Origin: Polydactylus sextarius
Lineage: Eukaryota; Chordata; Actinopteri; Polynemidae
Assembly: GCA_016801845.1 (NCBI GenBank)
Contig: CM028920.1
Span: forward strand, 9,332,501-9,396,500
Reading direction: 5' to 3'
Length of the DNA: 64,000 bases
Each line of letters begins with the position of its first letter. Position 1 is the first letter of the stretch. The notes under the pieces are model-generated. The model saw nothing but the letters and a program-made list of their open reading frames with translations. It had not been told where the DNA came from and did not search any database. The position numbers were made by a program, and so were the translations under genes. Of the stretch, positions 1 to 30,472 are shown piece after piece.

Positions 1-3000
1 ACCCTTTTTCTTAAATCACGGGCTTTTCCCCATCTTGACTTTTAGTCGAACGTCTAGACTTCTCTCTGCGTATTTTTTATATGCAGTCCTTGTTTACATG
101 TGACTCACTGTCTGGAGGAACGAAGCTGTCTGTGTAAACAGGCTGATATAACTAATAAAGCGGATGCTGTGTGAATGCATGTTTGCAACTTGGGGGTGTT
201 GATTGTTTAAGGGGCTGATCCAGTCTCCCTGTAGCGGGCTGAATGTATTTGATGTGGGATTGATCAGGGGCCAAACATGGAGACTGGTTTTTGGTAGAGA
301 CTTTGGTTTCCCAGAACAACTGCTTCCTGCTTCCCAAAACTGGTAAAAGCTGAAGGAAAGTGTGTGACCTAGACTGTCTGTGTTTGAGTAAGTTCAACTG
401 AGTTCAGGTGTGGTCAATATGTATGTTATCACTTAAGGCTTTGCATCTTTTTTCTCTTCTTGATGTTTTATTTGAGCAACAGCAAACTTGGTTTTTGTAA
501 GTAGTTCCCTTAAGCTGATAAAGATGTCATTTGGCATGTACCACCTCTATAACAAGATTTCAACCAACTTAAGCTGTCAGTTTTCCCTTGATTTTAATGT
601 TCTGCCCACTTTTTTTTAAGCAAAATTATAGTTTTATACACCTTCTTCAAAAAGAGTAAGATTTTTTTTTTTTTGTTTTTTTTATCAGAGCTGCGTACAG
701 CCAACACATGCTCCCGTTCAATCACCACTGAGGTCATTGTCTGGATGAGGCAACAAAAGCATGCAGTCATCATAATGGTCATCAGTTAACAGTATGAATA
801 AACTGGCGGCTGAAAAGCTGTGTTGAAATCCTTGCATTCATTTCTTATCATCATACATTCTGTTTCTCAGACACTTGCTTGTTAGAGTAGCATTTTGTGG
901 AGCTTTTTTTAAACGCCTCAGTTTATTAGGTGCCATCTTTTATCTCTCTGTAGGGTAGGGGCCATGTCATTGAAGAATGACATCCCAATCTCACGTGTAG
1001 GATGCGACGTCTCTTTAATAGCACACGCACCCACTCACACACGCATCGCACCACGTTACACACTCACACCCTAATGTCGTCAGAGAGTGATGGGACACCG
1101 TCCTGCCGACAGAAAAAAGTCGTCTGTTCCATCTCAGGCAAATAACAATAAGCCTGGGGCTGGATTCCAATGGGCTTTCTCTTTGAAATGGGATACCGAC
1201 ACACGCATTACAAATATATCTCTTGTTTTATCTTCCGGGCCAGGCCCATGGAAAAATTATTCCAAATACCTGCCGCGCTTTATCTGGAACCCTGGAATAG
1301 GTTAGGCCCAGCCGGGAACACGAGGATGTCTAAAATAAGGTCTCTATTACGGGATGGAGTGGAGATGGATGGGACGGAGCGGGAAGGGATGGGGATGGGG
1401 TATTTTAGGTGTATCGGCCCTGCGAAATAGGGCTTGTTGCGGGGGCTTGGAGCTGCTTTAAAGTCTACAATGTAGGCCGCTGTCAGCTGTTGTACAAACT
1501 GCATGTGTTGGGGGAGGGTTGTGGGGAGTGTGTGTGTGTACATGTGTGTATGTGTGTGTGTGCGTGTGTGTGTACGTGTGTGTACATACATGTGTGTGTG
1601 TCTGTGTGTGCGTGCGTGCGTATATGCATGCTCGTGTGGGCTCACACGTCCATAGCGGAGCTGGAGTATAAATAACATTTTTCCTACAGATGTTCTCACC
1701 TTGACAAATCTGTTCTTGGCCTGTGTGATACTGCTTGGCATATGGCGTGATGGCTCAAACTAACTCAACCTTTATTTACTTTCCTCAACCTATCCCTGCT
1801 CCTGTTCAAACCATCGCTTTTTAAGAACAACATTTACATTCGTGGTATTTAACCAATGACGTGTTCCAGAGTGAGTGATAATAAGCGAACATTTCTCAAG
1901 GACTTGGACCGAACACGTGTCTAGAGACAAATGCGTAGATGGCTGCAGGGATTTAAGTTATTATCTTCGGGTTATAACAAAGTTGTGTAATGATTAGGTC
2001 ACCAAAGGCCAAAAGATGCAATCGAACATGAATGTCTAAAAAGTTTAATAACTTATAAACTTTATAACTAACCCTAACCCTACGTAATAAACTCAGCCAT
2101 AAATTACTTAATGAAGGAGGCTTTGAATGGATTGTGACAAAATGACTGTATCTATTTACAGAGATAGAGATAGAGATTCTCTGTTTATAGTCATACTGCA
2201 ATAAAGCTGGGATTTAGAATTGAATCAAGGCAAGCAGAGAGATCTTTGAAGGCAGCCACAAGGAAAGAAGGTGGTAAAAGAAAAGAGTGAACTGTTCAGG
2301 GAAAGTAGGTAAAGTAAAGGAGAAGAATAACAGAGGTCAGGAAATGATCAAAAAAGAAGGGAAAAAAGAGAGAAACAAGTTTCTAAGATGTGAGGAGTGA
2401 AAGGAGGAACAGAAGCAGAGAAAAGGTGTTGAAAGTGCACCCTTTAGGAATTCATTTATCTCTCTGCCTGTCTTTGGTGGGATTCGTCATTGAGTCTATC
2501 ACCATCGCCTGTAGAGTCCTGCTGACATTTCCTTCAGCGGTCAAGTGTGTGTGAACACCATGCATCAGCCTCACCCTACAAACTCACCATCATCTACATC
2601 GTTCTCATGGCAGGATGGAGAAGGGCGGCATAGTTGTCATACCAACTATGCCAAGGAACCTGCGGCAAGAGGTGCTGATCTTTTGAAACTTATAGCAAGC
2701 AGATGATGTTACTTACAGAGATGCACTATCAAACGGACTACCAGGCCAGCACTGCCAGTGCAGGATGACTCATATGGCACCTGTGAGTGAGAACTGATAA
2801 TGCCAACATAGTGTCCATCTGGCAGATCGCTGTAATTTATCACATGCCTTAGATCAGCAGTTCTCAGCCAGGTGGACTCACCTCCCACGGGGTTGAAGAT
2901 CATTTTTTCGGTTTGAGATATTAAAGAAGCAATTATTAAACTATTTAAATGTATAATTCCTTTGATAAACATGTTTTCATTTGTGATTTTCTTTCTCAGG

Positions 3001-3682
3001 AGAGCTAAACAAGCTGAACAAAACCGCTAACTGTTCTTTGTACACAGTGTGTGATGGGTGTTTGTTAGCAGACATTGCTGCGCTTAAAAGGGTCACAATC
3101 CAAAAATCTTAACAGGCACTGCCATACATACTGCTACATCAACACTAGGCATTAAATGTGTTTCAACAATTGATATGTGGTGCTGATATATCATACAATG
3201 TGAGTCATGTAAGACCCTGATGCCTTGGCACTTAAAACAGTATTGCCACGTTCAGCCCAATAAATTTCTGGTGCTGTCATATACAGACTACTTCCCTCAG
3301 ATCTTATTGTGTTTCACAGCTACTTGCTAGACTAAAATTGATTTTAAGCAAAAGTTATGGGTACAGGTATAAGTTAACAAAGCAGATGGCCTCATTTCGC
3401 CTTAACTTTCTTTTTTTAATCCTCATTATAGAGCATAAATGCTCATTGTAGATTTGTAGAAACCATAGTTTGACTATTTTTAGCCTGGCAAAGTACAAAT
3501 TTCTATTAGGAGCAGAAAATACGAATGCTATTTTCAGTTTAATGCCTATTTTCCAATTATTAGACCATTATTGGGGCTTCAGGCCTTAATATATGATGAG
3601 AAGCAATCACATGGAACAAGTGTTGTATGAAATGTTCACGTTTTCTTCCCACCCGTCTCTTACTCACCTGTCTCCTCTCCAG
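1..3682 (+). other. Probable ankfn1 5' intron; no coding exon seen
   Basis: The first coding exon has a normal acceptor, so this stretch should be intron (or contain an unseen non-coding exon). It holds a GT microsatellite (1528-1640), a fragment resembling a hAT-type repeat (about 2851-2920), a purine-rich run (about 2270-2420), a hairpin (2627-2652) and a segment at 1140-1330 that looks like conserved regulatory sequence. No ORF here is convincing. Confidence 0.55.
1528..1640 (+). repeat. Imperfect GT microsatellite
   Basis: GT-rich run broken by TACAT, TGCG and TCTG units. Confidence 0.9.
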
Positions 3683-3698
3683 GGCTGACTCAGCCAAG

Positions 3699-20964
<17,266 letters not shown>

Positions 20965-22735
20965 TAGTTCCAGGAGAAAGCGAGAGACAAAATTCATATT
21001 AAAAAAAAAAAAAAAAAAACATTTATATGAACTCTCCTCAGACTCCTTTATTTTACACTGTTCTCTCTCTGTGGTGTTACTGTCCACAACTGCAGCTAAA
21101 ACATGTTGTCATATTCTCTGCTGTGTTCTTGTTATCTGAGATGCTACTTTGAGAATCTGTTTCCATGAAATGTGTTCTCCCGTACATAAGATCTTTTTTA
21201 TGAACATCAGAAGCCCTCATATGGACACCAAATGAACAATAACAAAATGGAACAAAGAGAAAAATAGTTTTTGTGCTGCCAGAAATCATTGGGAAAAAAG
21301 ATTGTGATGCTGAGCAAAATTAATAAAGCATCGCTTCGGCTTCTGGCATGATTGAAGCCGGCACATCGTGTCGTGCATGTTGCCAAATTGAGATGGGCAG
21401 CATCTTCGCCTCCCCAGCCGCGCACGGACACGGCTTTTCCTATGAACTCTCTCATTGTGTGATTCCCAAAGAGCTGTCGGCTTGCAGCCGCCCGGCCCCA
21501 TGTTCCCAGGATGTGGGCTCTGGACCCGGCCCAGAGGGCAGGAAGGAAGGGAGAAGTACAGAGGGGGGCTGGCGTCTCCGCTTGGGGACGCAATCGGCCC
21601 GACAATTTTGGCCCATCAGCCTGTCACTACTGCACTTGGCCACTGTACTGTCTGGTAGCGAAGCAGCCAAGCAAGGGAGAGAGCTTAACAGAGAATGAGA
21701 GAGAGAGAGACAGTGAGAAAGAGTATGTGTGTGAGGGTTAGGAGGAGGAAGAGGAGGGTGGAGGCTGCATCTTTAAGAATCTGGCACTCTGGTGCTCTTT
21801 TTCTTCCTTTTGCAGCAACAAATCCTCTGTATAGTAGACTCAGTTGTAGTGTAGCTATCTAATATGATCATCTCATCTTGTGAAGTAACACGAAATAAAA
21901 GCCAGCTAATTTGGAGTTTCAAAACAGAGAACAAGCAATACTTGACTTTTTTTTTTTTTCCTTGAATTGATAGAAAAAGCATGTGAACCTTCCAGTATTG
22001 TGCTGAGTACATCTGAAGTACTGTAGTCATGCTGTGTGGAAAGTTAACCAGTTTAGTGTTTTGTTGTGTTTGGTTCAGTGCTTTTCCCACCGGCACCAGA
22101 AAATGGTGCCCATCAGTCTAGAGTAGGGGCTCCCAAAGGGATTCTAGTGTGAAAGGGATGATTCAAGTTGTTAAGAGGCCAGGCGTTTGTCAGTAAAAAC
22201 CCACACATTACATGTTTCAAACTGTTTCTAAAAACTTCTACAAAATGAGTTTGATATGAAATAATTTAACTGTAAGAAAACAACTTAGCACCAGTGGCAC
22301 AAACCTGCAGGGTTGAGGTCACATGACCAACAAAGACAGATGTAAAGGAGTCAATAACACATTTGTCCTAGGAAAACAAGTTATAGACTCTAAAACAAAG
22401 GGACATTTTTGAAATATGCTAGCCTATCAGAGTGGTAGCAGCAGCGCTAGTTTGGCTATCCCATAATATCTCTCCTTTTTTTTTTTATGACACTTCCTTT
22501 CTCTATAACACTGATCCAGGTACTATACTTCTCATTAATTCTATTATTATAATAAATCAGGCCTCTTAACGAATTCAACCAAGTTAGTTGGTTTCTCTTT
22601 TCACACTGTGGTATATACAGTATGTGAAACCTCATAGCATTACTTGTTTTGAACAAGTGGACTCTGTGCACCATTGACATTTATTTCCACATCTCACACT
22701 AATAGAAACTTCAGACGGTTGCGTTTTATTTTATT

Positions 22736-22761
22736 CTTTTTTTTTTTTTTTTTTTTTTTTT
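22736..22761 (+). repeat. Poly(T) tract
   Basis: About 24 consecutive T within the probable ankfn1 3' UTR or just beyond it. It may be the reversed tail of an old retroposed element, but no element body is recognised. Confidence 0.85.
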
Positions 22762-23474
22762 CAAACGCCTTTTTTCCGACTCTAAAAAGTCAACCGAGCT
22801 CAGCGCCGTCACACCATTATAATAACCTGCAACATTTCCAAATGTAGCACCAGAAAGGTCCAAAGGAGGAGAGAGCGATGAGTGAAGCGAGGCCCGGCCT
22901 CACTTATTGTAGCATTTCAGGTTTACGGGACGATGTCGAACCAGCGACAGGGAGGGAGGTGATCAGTGTCTCTCTCAGTGTTTACAGAGTTTAGTTTCCT
23001 CACACCTTCAAAGATGTGTTTACGTGTAACTACTGTATAAAGATGTCTTAAGACAAACTAATGTTTTAAGTTGTAATTGGTTTTACTGATGGCTTGAACT
23101 TGTGTTAAAGCTTAGATGTCTTCTTTATTCACATTGTAAAAAGCAGTTTTTACGAGGACCAACTGCAAAAACAAATCACACTACCAGAAACCGAAGCATG
23201 TGCACAGACAAACAAGACCAGGGGACGAATGTACTGTATCTGCCCGAAATGTGAAAGTCAGTGAATGTGGGGCTCTAATTACTACAGAGGTCAAAGGTCA
23301 GTGAAGTTATAAGCAGGAGTCTGTCTCTAGATTGTGCAGAATGGGGAGAAAATAACAAAAAAAAGTAAAAAATAAAGTAAAGCCCCATGTTTACAAGGAG
23401 CTGTTGGCAGATCCATCAGGCCAAGTCATGAAGGAGACATCACGTCACTTTTTTAAAATCTATTTTTATTGAAC

Positions 23475-23498
23475 AATAAATGAATATTACAAAATAAA
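23475..23498 (+). terminator. Paired AATAAA poly(A) signals
   Basis: Two canonical hexamers with a GT/T-rich downstream element at about 23503-23530. Best candidate for the end of the ankfn1 transcript. Confidence 0.5.
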
Positions 23499-26400
23499 AG
23501 CCTTGGTTGTTTATGTGGCTTTTCTTCTCTCTTAACAGATCGCTGCACACGAGTATAGGAAGTTTCTAACCTCCATGTGAGTCCCACTGAGCGCATCTTT
23601 TATGTAATGTGGTCATTTTTACACTTCCTGTTTGTGTGATAAACCACTATTTCACAAGGATGCATGATAAATGTTGGCACACCTTTTCAGTCACATCTGC
23701 ATGCAGGTCTGAATCTTTTTGGGGCATTTTCCTCACTCTTTACTCTATGCTACACTCCCATTCATCTGATGTGAATGAGACCAAAGGACAAATCACAAGG
23801 CACTCACTCCCAGAGATGCTATAATGCAAAGACCTCATCAGTGTTTGCCACCCACTTGATGAAAACTGAACGGCAGCTGCAGACAGAATCTCAAAGTGGG
23901 CACAGCCATATGAAGCCTGCAGCGTGCGCTCACAGGGATGAACAATGATGCTATTATTGCCAATGTTGAGGGAATGTTTTCACCGTACATTTTTGCAACA
24001 GGTTTCAATGTACTTTAGGCTTAGCATTGGGAAAACACTTCATATAATTAGACTCCTTCCACCGGTGTCGGGCAAATGTGCATCATTTTATCCCAAGAAT
24101 TATCTGAAAAAAGCTTTAGAGTATGCATAATTGCATATGCATCGATAATACTTAATGTTGCATGGCTCTGTTATTAAACAGTGTGTTAAAATGTTTAGTT
24201 GAATCATGATCCCAGTGTTGAATTCGGGTTGGCCAGGGTTGCTTTCAGCAGGCTCATATCACAGCGCTCCCTTGCTAGCACCATGTGTTTTTTCAGCCCT
24301 TGAGCAAATAAAATGCTGCATGCTTCCCTGTCAACAGATCCTACAAACACTAATGTGCATATGGACACACAAACACACATTGGTGCACACACAAGCGGCA
24401 CACACTCTGGAATCTTGATATATAGATGTGTAAATGCACATGTATACCATGTAGAAGATTTACACTGTATCAAGACAGATCGACACACACTTTCCCAAGC
24501 AGCTTATCACACACAAATCATGCCATAATGTACCCTTGCCAACACACTACGCCTTTAAGAGCGTCCCTTTACCGTTTATTGACAGTAACTTAAGAATTGT
24601 ACTGGAATTCTGACACCTCCTAATTTTAAACCTTCTGACTCCAGGAGGACCCGAGCTAAATATAACCCCTGGCATATATCTGAATACCTATAAAGAAAAC
24701 ATTCCAAAAACGCCCTGAATAGTGGCTATTCATTCTCATAAAAGAGATTCAAAGTGGAGTACACTTAGCTCAGGCACAGCAACTCGTGACTCATCAAAAT
24801 ATCTGCAGCCAAGCAGCGACAAAGTGAAGTTGTGTATCTGGGGGAATCATTTGATAGGTGATTTCGTCAGCACTTCCACTGGCAGGGAAGTTGGATTCAG
24901 GAGCTTGTTAAGCTTCCGTCCTGGAGCTGGAAGAGTCCAATCTGTTAATTGCATGTGAGTCTGTGCTCCAGCTTGTGAGCAGCTAAACTGATACGCCTGC
25001 AAAACAGCAACCGTTGCATCTTGAAAGTGAGCAGTCTTCCAGGGCCCGGATCCGCTCTGAACGCCCCCCGGCTCCACGCACTTCGACTTGACCCTAACCT
25101 GAGGTCGTTGAGGATTAAGGGCCAGTGGGTTGGTCCACACCTTGGCCAGATAACCTTACACACACACACACACAACCTTCAAGCTCACTTTACAATCAGA
25201 AACACTTCCCTGACATGTACAAATTGATGCTTCAGCATGTGACCCTGGATGCAGGGAAAACATCTTTGTTTTCCAAACCAAACAGGTTAAAAACACTTGT
25301 CTCATATGCTTCAAATTTACGAGCTTCTGATGCCACAGTGACATCAGTCATTCCACATATTCTGTTCTCTTTCTGCACAGACCGATCACCTGTTTTGCTC
25401 CTTTCCTCCCCCCCAGCAACTCACATCCACTACCACAACCTCCCTGCCCCACCCTGCCTGCCACCGGCTGATTTCAGCCTGGCACTTACTGGTGAATTAG
25501 CTGCGGCATATACTGTATGTATGTGCATGTTGGCACATGTGTGTGTGTGTGTGTGCAGTGGGTGGGAAAAGTGAAGTCTGCCACTACTCCATCACTCATT
25601 TCTCTCTCTCTCTCTCGTTCTCTCTCCCTCTCTCTCTCTTTCTCTCCCTCCCTCCCCAGGGCCCATAAACCTTTAAAGCACCTATAAAACACTTGGCGAG
25701 GCCTTTTTGAAGTTTTTATGAAGATCTGGCTTTATTGTTCCCAAGAGATGAGCCCCGCTCCGCTGGCGCCTCAGAGCTTTCTGGAAGTGCCAGTGAATTC
25801 AGGAGGGGGGGAGGCTGGGTGGTAGCAGAGGAGGGAGTCCCAGGGAGAGAAGGGCTGGGAATGGGGGTGGGCACTGTGGAGACTGTGTTTTTATGCCCCC
25901 TTTTGCATATGTGTATAGTGTGTGGTGCATATGTGTGTTTGTGTGTGTTAGAGTACACGTGTGTTTGAATGCCTGAAGGGTGGCAGATGAGCTGCAGATG
26001 CAACGTTGAACAGCAACATGAGACACGACAACCTTATCTCTGGGTGTCGAGTTTACATCGTTGCGGAAGATCTCAGATTTAAGACGCATCGGATCAAATA
26101 CATGATAAGTACTAATAAAAGCACATGTGTGCTTGAACACAACACAACATGTGCTGCAGCATGTGTGTGTCTGCGTATGCCTATGTATGCGTTCGCAGAC
26201 GATGGGGCCAGCAGGTTGTGTCCTTGTTGTTTGAAGTGGGGCTCTGTTATTCTCATAGAGCTAAATGAATGGAGCCGGACCCCCCTCCATCTGTCTGATC
26301 CAGCGGCACCGGCCCTCCTTCCCAAATCCCGGCTCCGACGCCTGACGCACCGGCCCCCTCAAAGGAACAGTTGGCAAACGGACGGCCCATTAAACAGGCG

Positions 26401-28292
26401 AGGGCGACGAGCCCTCACCTCTGAACAACACTTGTAAGAGCAGAGAAAGAGAGAGAGAGACAGAGAGACAGAGAGGGAGGGTGGGGTGGAGATAAAAGTA
26501 ATCAAAAAAATATAGATATTTTTTGCATGTGTGTGTTCATTATATGTGTGAATGTAGCTGTAAAATTCCAAATCTGAGGACTTTTCAACACCCAAATGTG
26601 TTTCTGTGTTAGTGAAGATTTGTGTGTATTGTGGGGACTTGTATCTTTTTATAAACATTATGGGGGATTTCTTTTTCTTTAAAACACAAGTCCCCTAAAT
26701 TTCAATCATTAAATTTTGAATTGGAGATGTGTTTAAAGGTTTTTGTCCACGGTTTGATCAGGGCACGTTGTACTTATGATTGAGATAGACTTAAGATAGA
26801 GGAAATGAATGAAATGTCCTCTGAAGTCATGGAAACACGATGTGTGTGTTTGTTGGGTGTGGCAGTTACACCTCAGTGGCCATGACATTAGCCATGTTAG
26901 TGGCTTTGACTGTGCCTTTGCCCTCCACAACCCTTGTTGTCACAAAGGTGTGTATTCTCACCTCCTAATCAAGGCACTGACAGGGAAACACCTTCTTTCC
27001 GTAAACATCCTCAGTCATCTGGTGCTCATTTAGTAATCTAGTTTGATTACTTGGTTGAGTAGAAGGTAATAAATGGGGGGATTTGATTAAAGCACTTGTT
27101 TATGTATTCATTCCAGCTGTTTTTGTCGTTAAACGTGTGTAAATCACATCTGGCAACAAAAATCACTAACTGATCGTGATTCAATTAAGCGTCGATTTCT
27201 GAAAAGGTTTTTTTTCAGTAGGAAACTGTAAAATGAAAATCACATCTTGACATCAAACTTCTCATGTCTGAGGTCAAAGGGAAAAAAAAAAAAAAACAGT
27301 TCAGCCCATTTTCCTTGTGGAGTCTAAAGCGCAGCCCCTGATGCTTCCCGTGTCAGCCATTTGTCATCGTCTGTGCAGTTATGAACTCACACTGATTTGA
27401 TTGAAAGTGTTCCAAAACATCCCTCACCCACACTGTGTTTTCCGACGCTGAGGAAAACAACAGTTTGGTTCTTGCACTGAAAGCTGGTCACATGCAGAGG
27501 AGCCAGAGGGTTGGTCTGCAAAGAGCCAACACTGATGTTCAAAAAAAAAAAATCCCAAGAAGCAAGCAAAGATGAGAGGAACGAAGGGGCAGCAAAGAAC
27601 CAGTCAGAGGTTTGTGCGTGTTCTCTCTTTTAGTATCCTGTTCCTCGCAAACAACCTGAAAGCAATTTATTTTTTTGTCCCCAGACATTTAGGATCAAGT
27701 CCACGTTAGTCATTCACATGAAAGGGTCTCAAAAAGAAAAGGAAAAGCAGGGAAGAGGAAAACACCAGCTTGATGTGTGTGTGTGTGTTTGAGTGAGTGA
27801 ACATGTGAGTGCAGCCTGACAGGATTCAGATACCTCAGAATAAAAACAATAATTTTTTTTTTTTTTTTTAAGTTTTAAACTGCTAACAGGAGTCAGGCCG
27901 CTGTTTTGAGTCAGATGGCAGAAAACATGAGGAAATAAGAAAAATGTTGCATTTCAGCTGAACTGAGTGTGAGTGATGGACACACACATACACACACATT
28001 CACACATACATCCATATTAACCCCAGCTCCAGCCCCCTTTGTGCAAAAGGATGATGTCATGCCTCCTGAAAACATGTGGGGGGCGGCGTCGGGGGGTTTA
28101 GGGGTGGGGTGGGGGGGGATTCCTTTGGTCCTTTCAAGTTTGCAGGAGGAGCCTTGGGCCGCGGCAGGGTAGACAGTTCGAGGGCAGGAGGCTCAACTCT
28201 GCCACCACTACCACCACCACCACCCCTCCCTCCTCCATCCCACCCCAGCAAGCAGTCACATTAGGCACGCTCCGGCCACGCCATCAAAGGCC

Positions 28293-28320
28293 AACACACA
28301 CACACACACACACACACACA
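28293..28320 (+). repeat. CA microsatellite
   Basis: Pure CA run in a CA-rich segment that continues to about 28560, with a second pure run at about 28489-28510. Confidence 0.92.
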
Positions 28321-28888
28321 GTTGCATCTGCACACACAATGTGTGCGTGCACGCTGTTGCTTCCCAACTGCATGCGTGGACCCACAGACACTCATTCTGA
28401 CACAAGTCAAACGAGCATGTTCACACTCGGATGAAACAAACGCGTGCCTAAAAATATCAACACACACATACGCACGCAAAGCACGTACACACACACACAC
28501 ACACACACACATATCCACACACATTCGCATACCAGCAGATCAAACACGCACACACTTCAATCATGCCCACCCCCACCACACCCCCCCGGCTGTGTTATTG
28601 TTTTGAAAATATGATTGCAGTGACGGATGGGGTGGGGAGAGGAGAGGGCTCTGGCAGGGGCGAGTGGCAGGGCCCCTCTATTGTCCCCGACCAGTGTGAG
28701 TCTGTGTCCATAGCTATAGAAACTGGGGCCACACTGGGAAGGCATGCTTTCATCTCCACCACAGGCTCACCGATGGCAATAAGGGGTCAAATAAATCCCC
28801 CTGGATGCATTGAGTGGGGAGGTGGGGTTGGGGGTGGAGGGGGTGGGGAGTTTGTGGGGTGGATTGGCGGCTGCAGGCACACATGAGG

Positions 28889-28921
<33 letters not shown>

Positions 28922-28926
28922 CACAC
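28889..28926 (+). repeat. CA microsatellite
   Basis: CA run with one GC interruption. Confidence 0.92.
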
Positions 28927-29274
28927 GTTCATGTTCACACTTAAACATGTGGGGCAGATCTAAGATAGGTTTTCAGCCACAAGTCTGAAACAGACGCAAT
29001 TCTGTATTTTTTTTTTCAAGTTGAGATTTGTGTTTTGTTCTGCCGTGTGTGTATCATATAGTAAAGTTTTGTTTTACATCCATCCAGGGACCAGTTTTGT
29101 GATAATCAGCTTCAGCTATAAAATACTGAGGTATGTGGCATTGGCTCATGTTTTATTCTTGTCAATTTACAAAATAAAATAAACTTCAACTCTAAATTTG
29201 AAACAGAAGCAAAAGTTCAGTTTCCCCTCAGACTTTCTGTTCCAGCTGCCACTTTGACTTCCTTCAGTTTGAGG

Positions 29275-29575
29275 CTCCGACTAACCATTATTTTCATTAT
29301 TTATTAATCTCCTGAGCATTTTCTCAATTAATCACCTCATTGCTTTGTGTTTAATCTCCGAAATTAATTAAGCAGTTTTTTGTTTTTTTTCCCGATATCC
29401 CAAAGTTACTGTTTGGCTTTAACCAGAACCCAACAGTTCTGGCCAGAAAAGCAAAGAAATGAAGTTGAAACTACTTGAAAATGAAAATTGTTGATGAATA
29501 ATTGTCTATTCATTGACATAACTGACTAACTGATGATTGCAGATTTCTTTCAGTTCTTCAAATTAAGCTGCAACC
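29275..29575. repeat. Dispersed teleost repeat, decayed copy
   Basis: AACCATTATTTTCATTATTT, ATTAATCTCCTGAGCATTTT, CTCAATTAATCACCTCATTG and a later pair of segments (AAAGTTACTGTTTGGCTTTA, GAAATGAAGTTGAAACTACT) recall the common fish repeat that reads ACGATTATTTTCATTATCGA TTAATCTGCTGATTATTTTC. A diverged, partial copy; class unknown. Confidence 0.4.
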
Positions 29576-30423
29576 TTGATGCGAAAGCACTTCAGCTGCT
29601 GTCAGTCCCTTAGACTCAACCACCACTTCAGCTTTGTTCAGTGCTCCAGCTGTATCTAGTTTGACTATTTAAGTGTTTCTTTTTTCTGCTGTTGTAATTA
29701 TGTACATTGTTGACAACTTTATTTCAAAATTGCCAAATAATCAACATTTTTAAAACATTTATGCTGGCTCAAATTTTTCCATCGTAAACTATTAGTAATC
29801 CAACTTCCAAAAGAGTAAAATCCCTCACCATGAATCACCACTTTTGTCTTGACATCAGAAGAATTAGTGCTGTCGTCTGATTTTTGTAAATAGTCTGACA
29901 TGAAAGGGACCGTCACGTCATCACGACAGAGGCGTTCAAGGTCACTCTGGGCGGATATGTCCCAACACATGTAGCACAGGATCACGATGTTGATCATTAG
30001 GATTCACAATGTCTTGAGACATTCCAGACCAGCTGATTGCACACACATACACTCAAACACGAGCACTGTATACACAAACAAAGCCATGCAAAATTGTGCA
30101 GACGTGCTCGTTGACACGCACACTTTCGGCGCCGTTAGCAACGCACTCATCCATGTAAATAAATAAGTGCTTGCTCAAATGCGTAGAAACAGAGAAACTC
30201 TGCAGAACATAAATTTGACTGAAAGCCGTTTAATTAGAGATTCTAACTTGACTTATGACGTGACTTATACTGAACATATTTTTTGATGAACCTGCCATCA
30301 TCCTCCTCCGTTCGTCTTCTTTGGTGTTATATCACACATCTTGGCTTCTTCACTAAGGTCCCATGTCTTACCCTGCTGAGGACCAAAACTCTTACAGATT
30401 AATGCCAGACTCTCTCATTATAA

Positions 30424-30425
<2 letters not shown>

Positions 30426-30470
<45 letters not shown>
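30426..30470 (+). repeat. GT microsatellite
   Basis: Pure TG run of about 45 bp. Confidence 0.95.

Positions 30471-30472
<2 letters not shown>

Larger units (their letters stand above)
20965..23520 (+). other. ankfn1: ankfn1 3' UTR, probable extent
   Basis: AATAAA occurs at 21322-21327, 21894-21899, 23475-23480 and 23493-23498. The last two are only 18 bp apart and are followed by a GT/T-rich element (TTGGTTGTTTATGTGG), the best cleavage context in the stretch. A poly(A) tract (about 21001-21019) lies just after the stop codon; it is genomic and not a tail. The end at 23.5 kb is an inference; use of the 21322 signal would give a 0.4 kb UTR. Confidence 0.5.

Noticed and set aside
2064..2083. 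Telomere-like CCCTAA units
   Set aside because: Only two to three copies; similar short runs occur at 5883 and 48890. Too short to call interstitial telomeric DNA.
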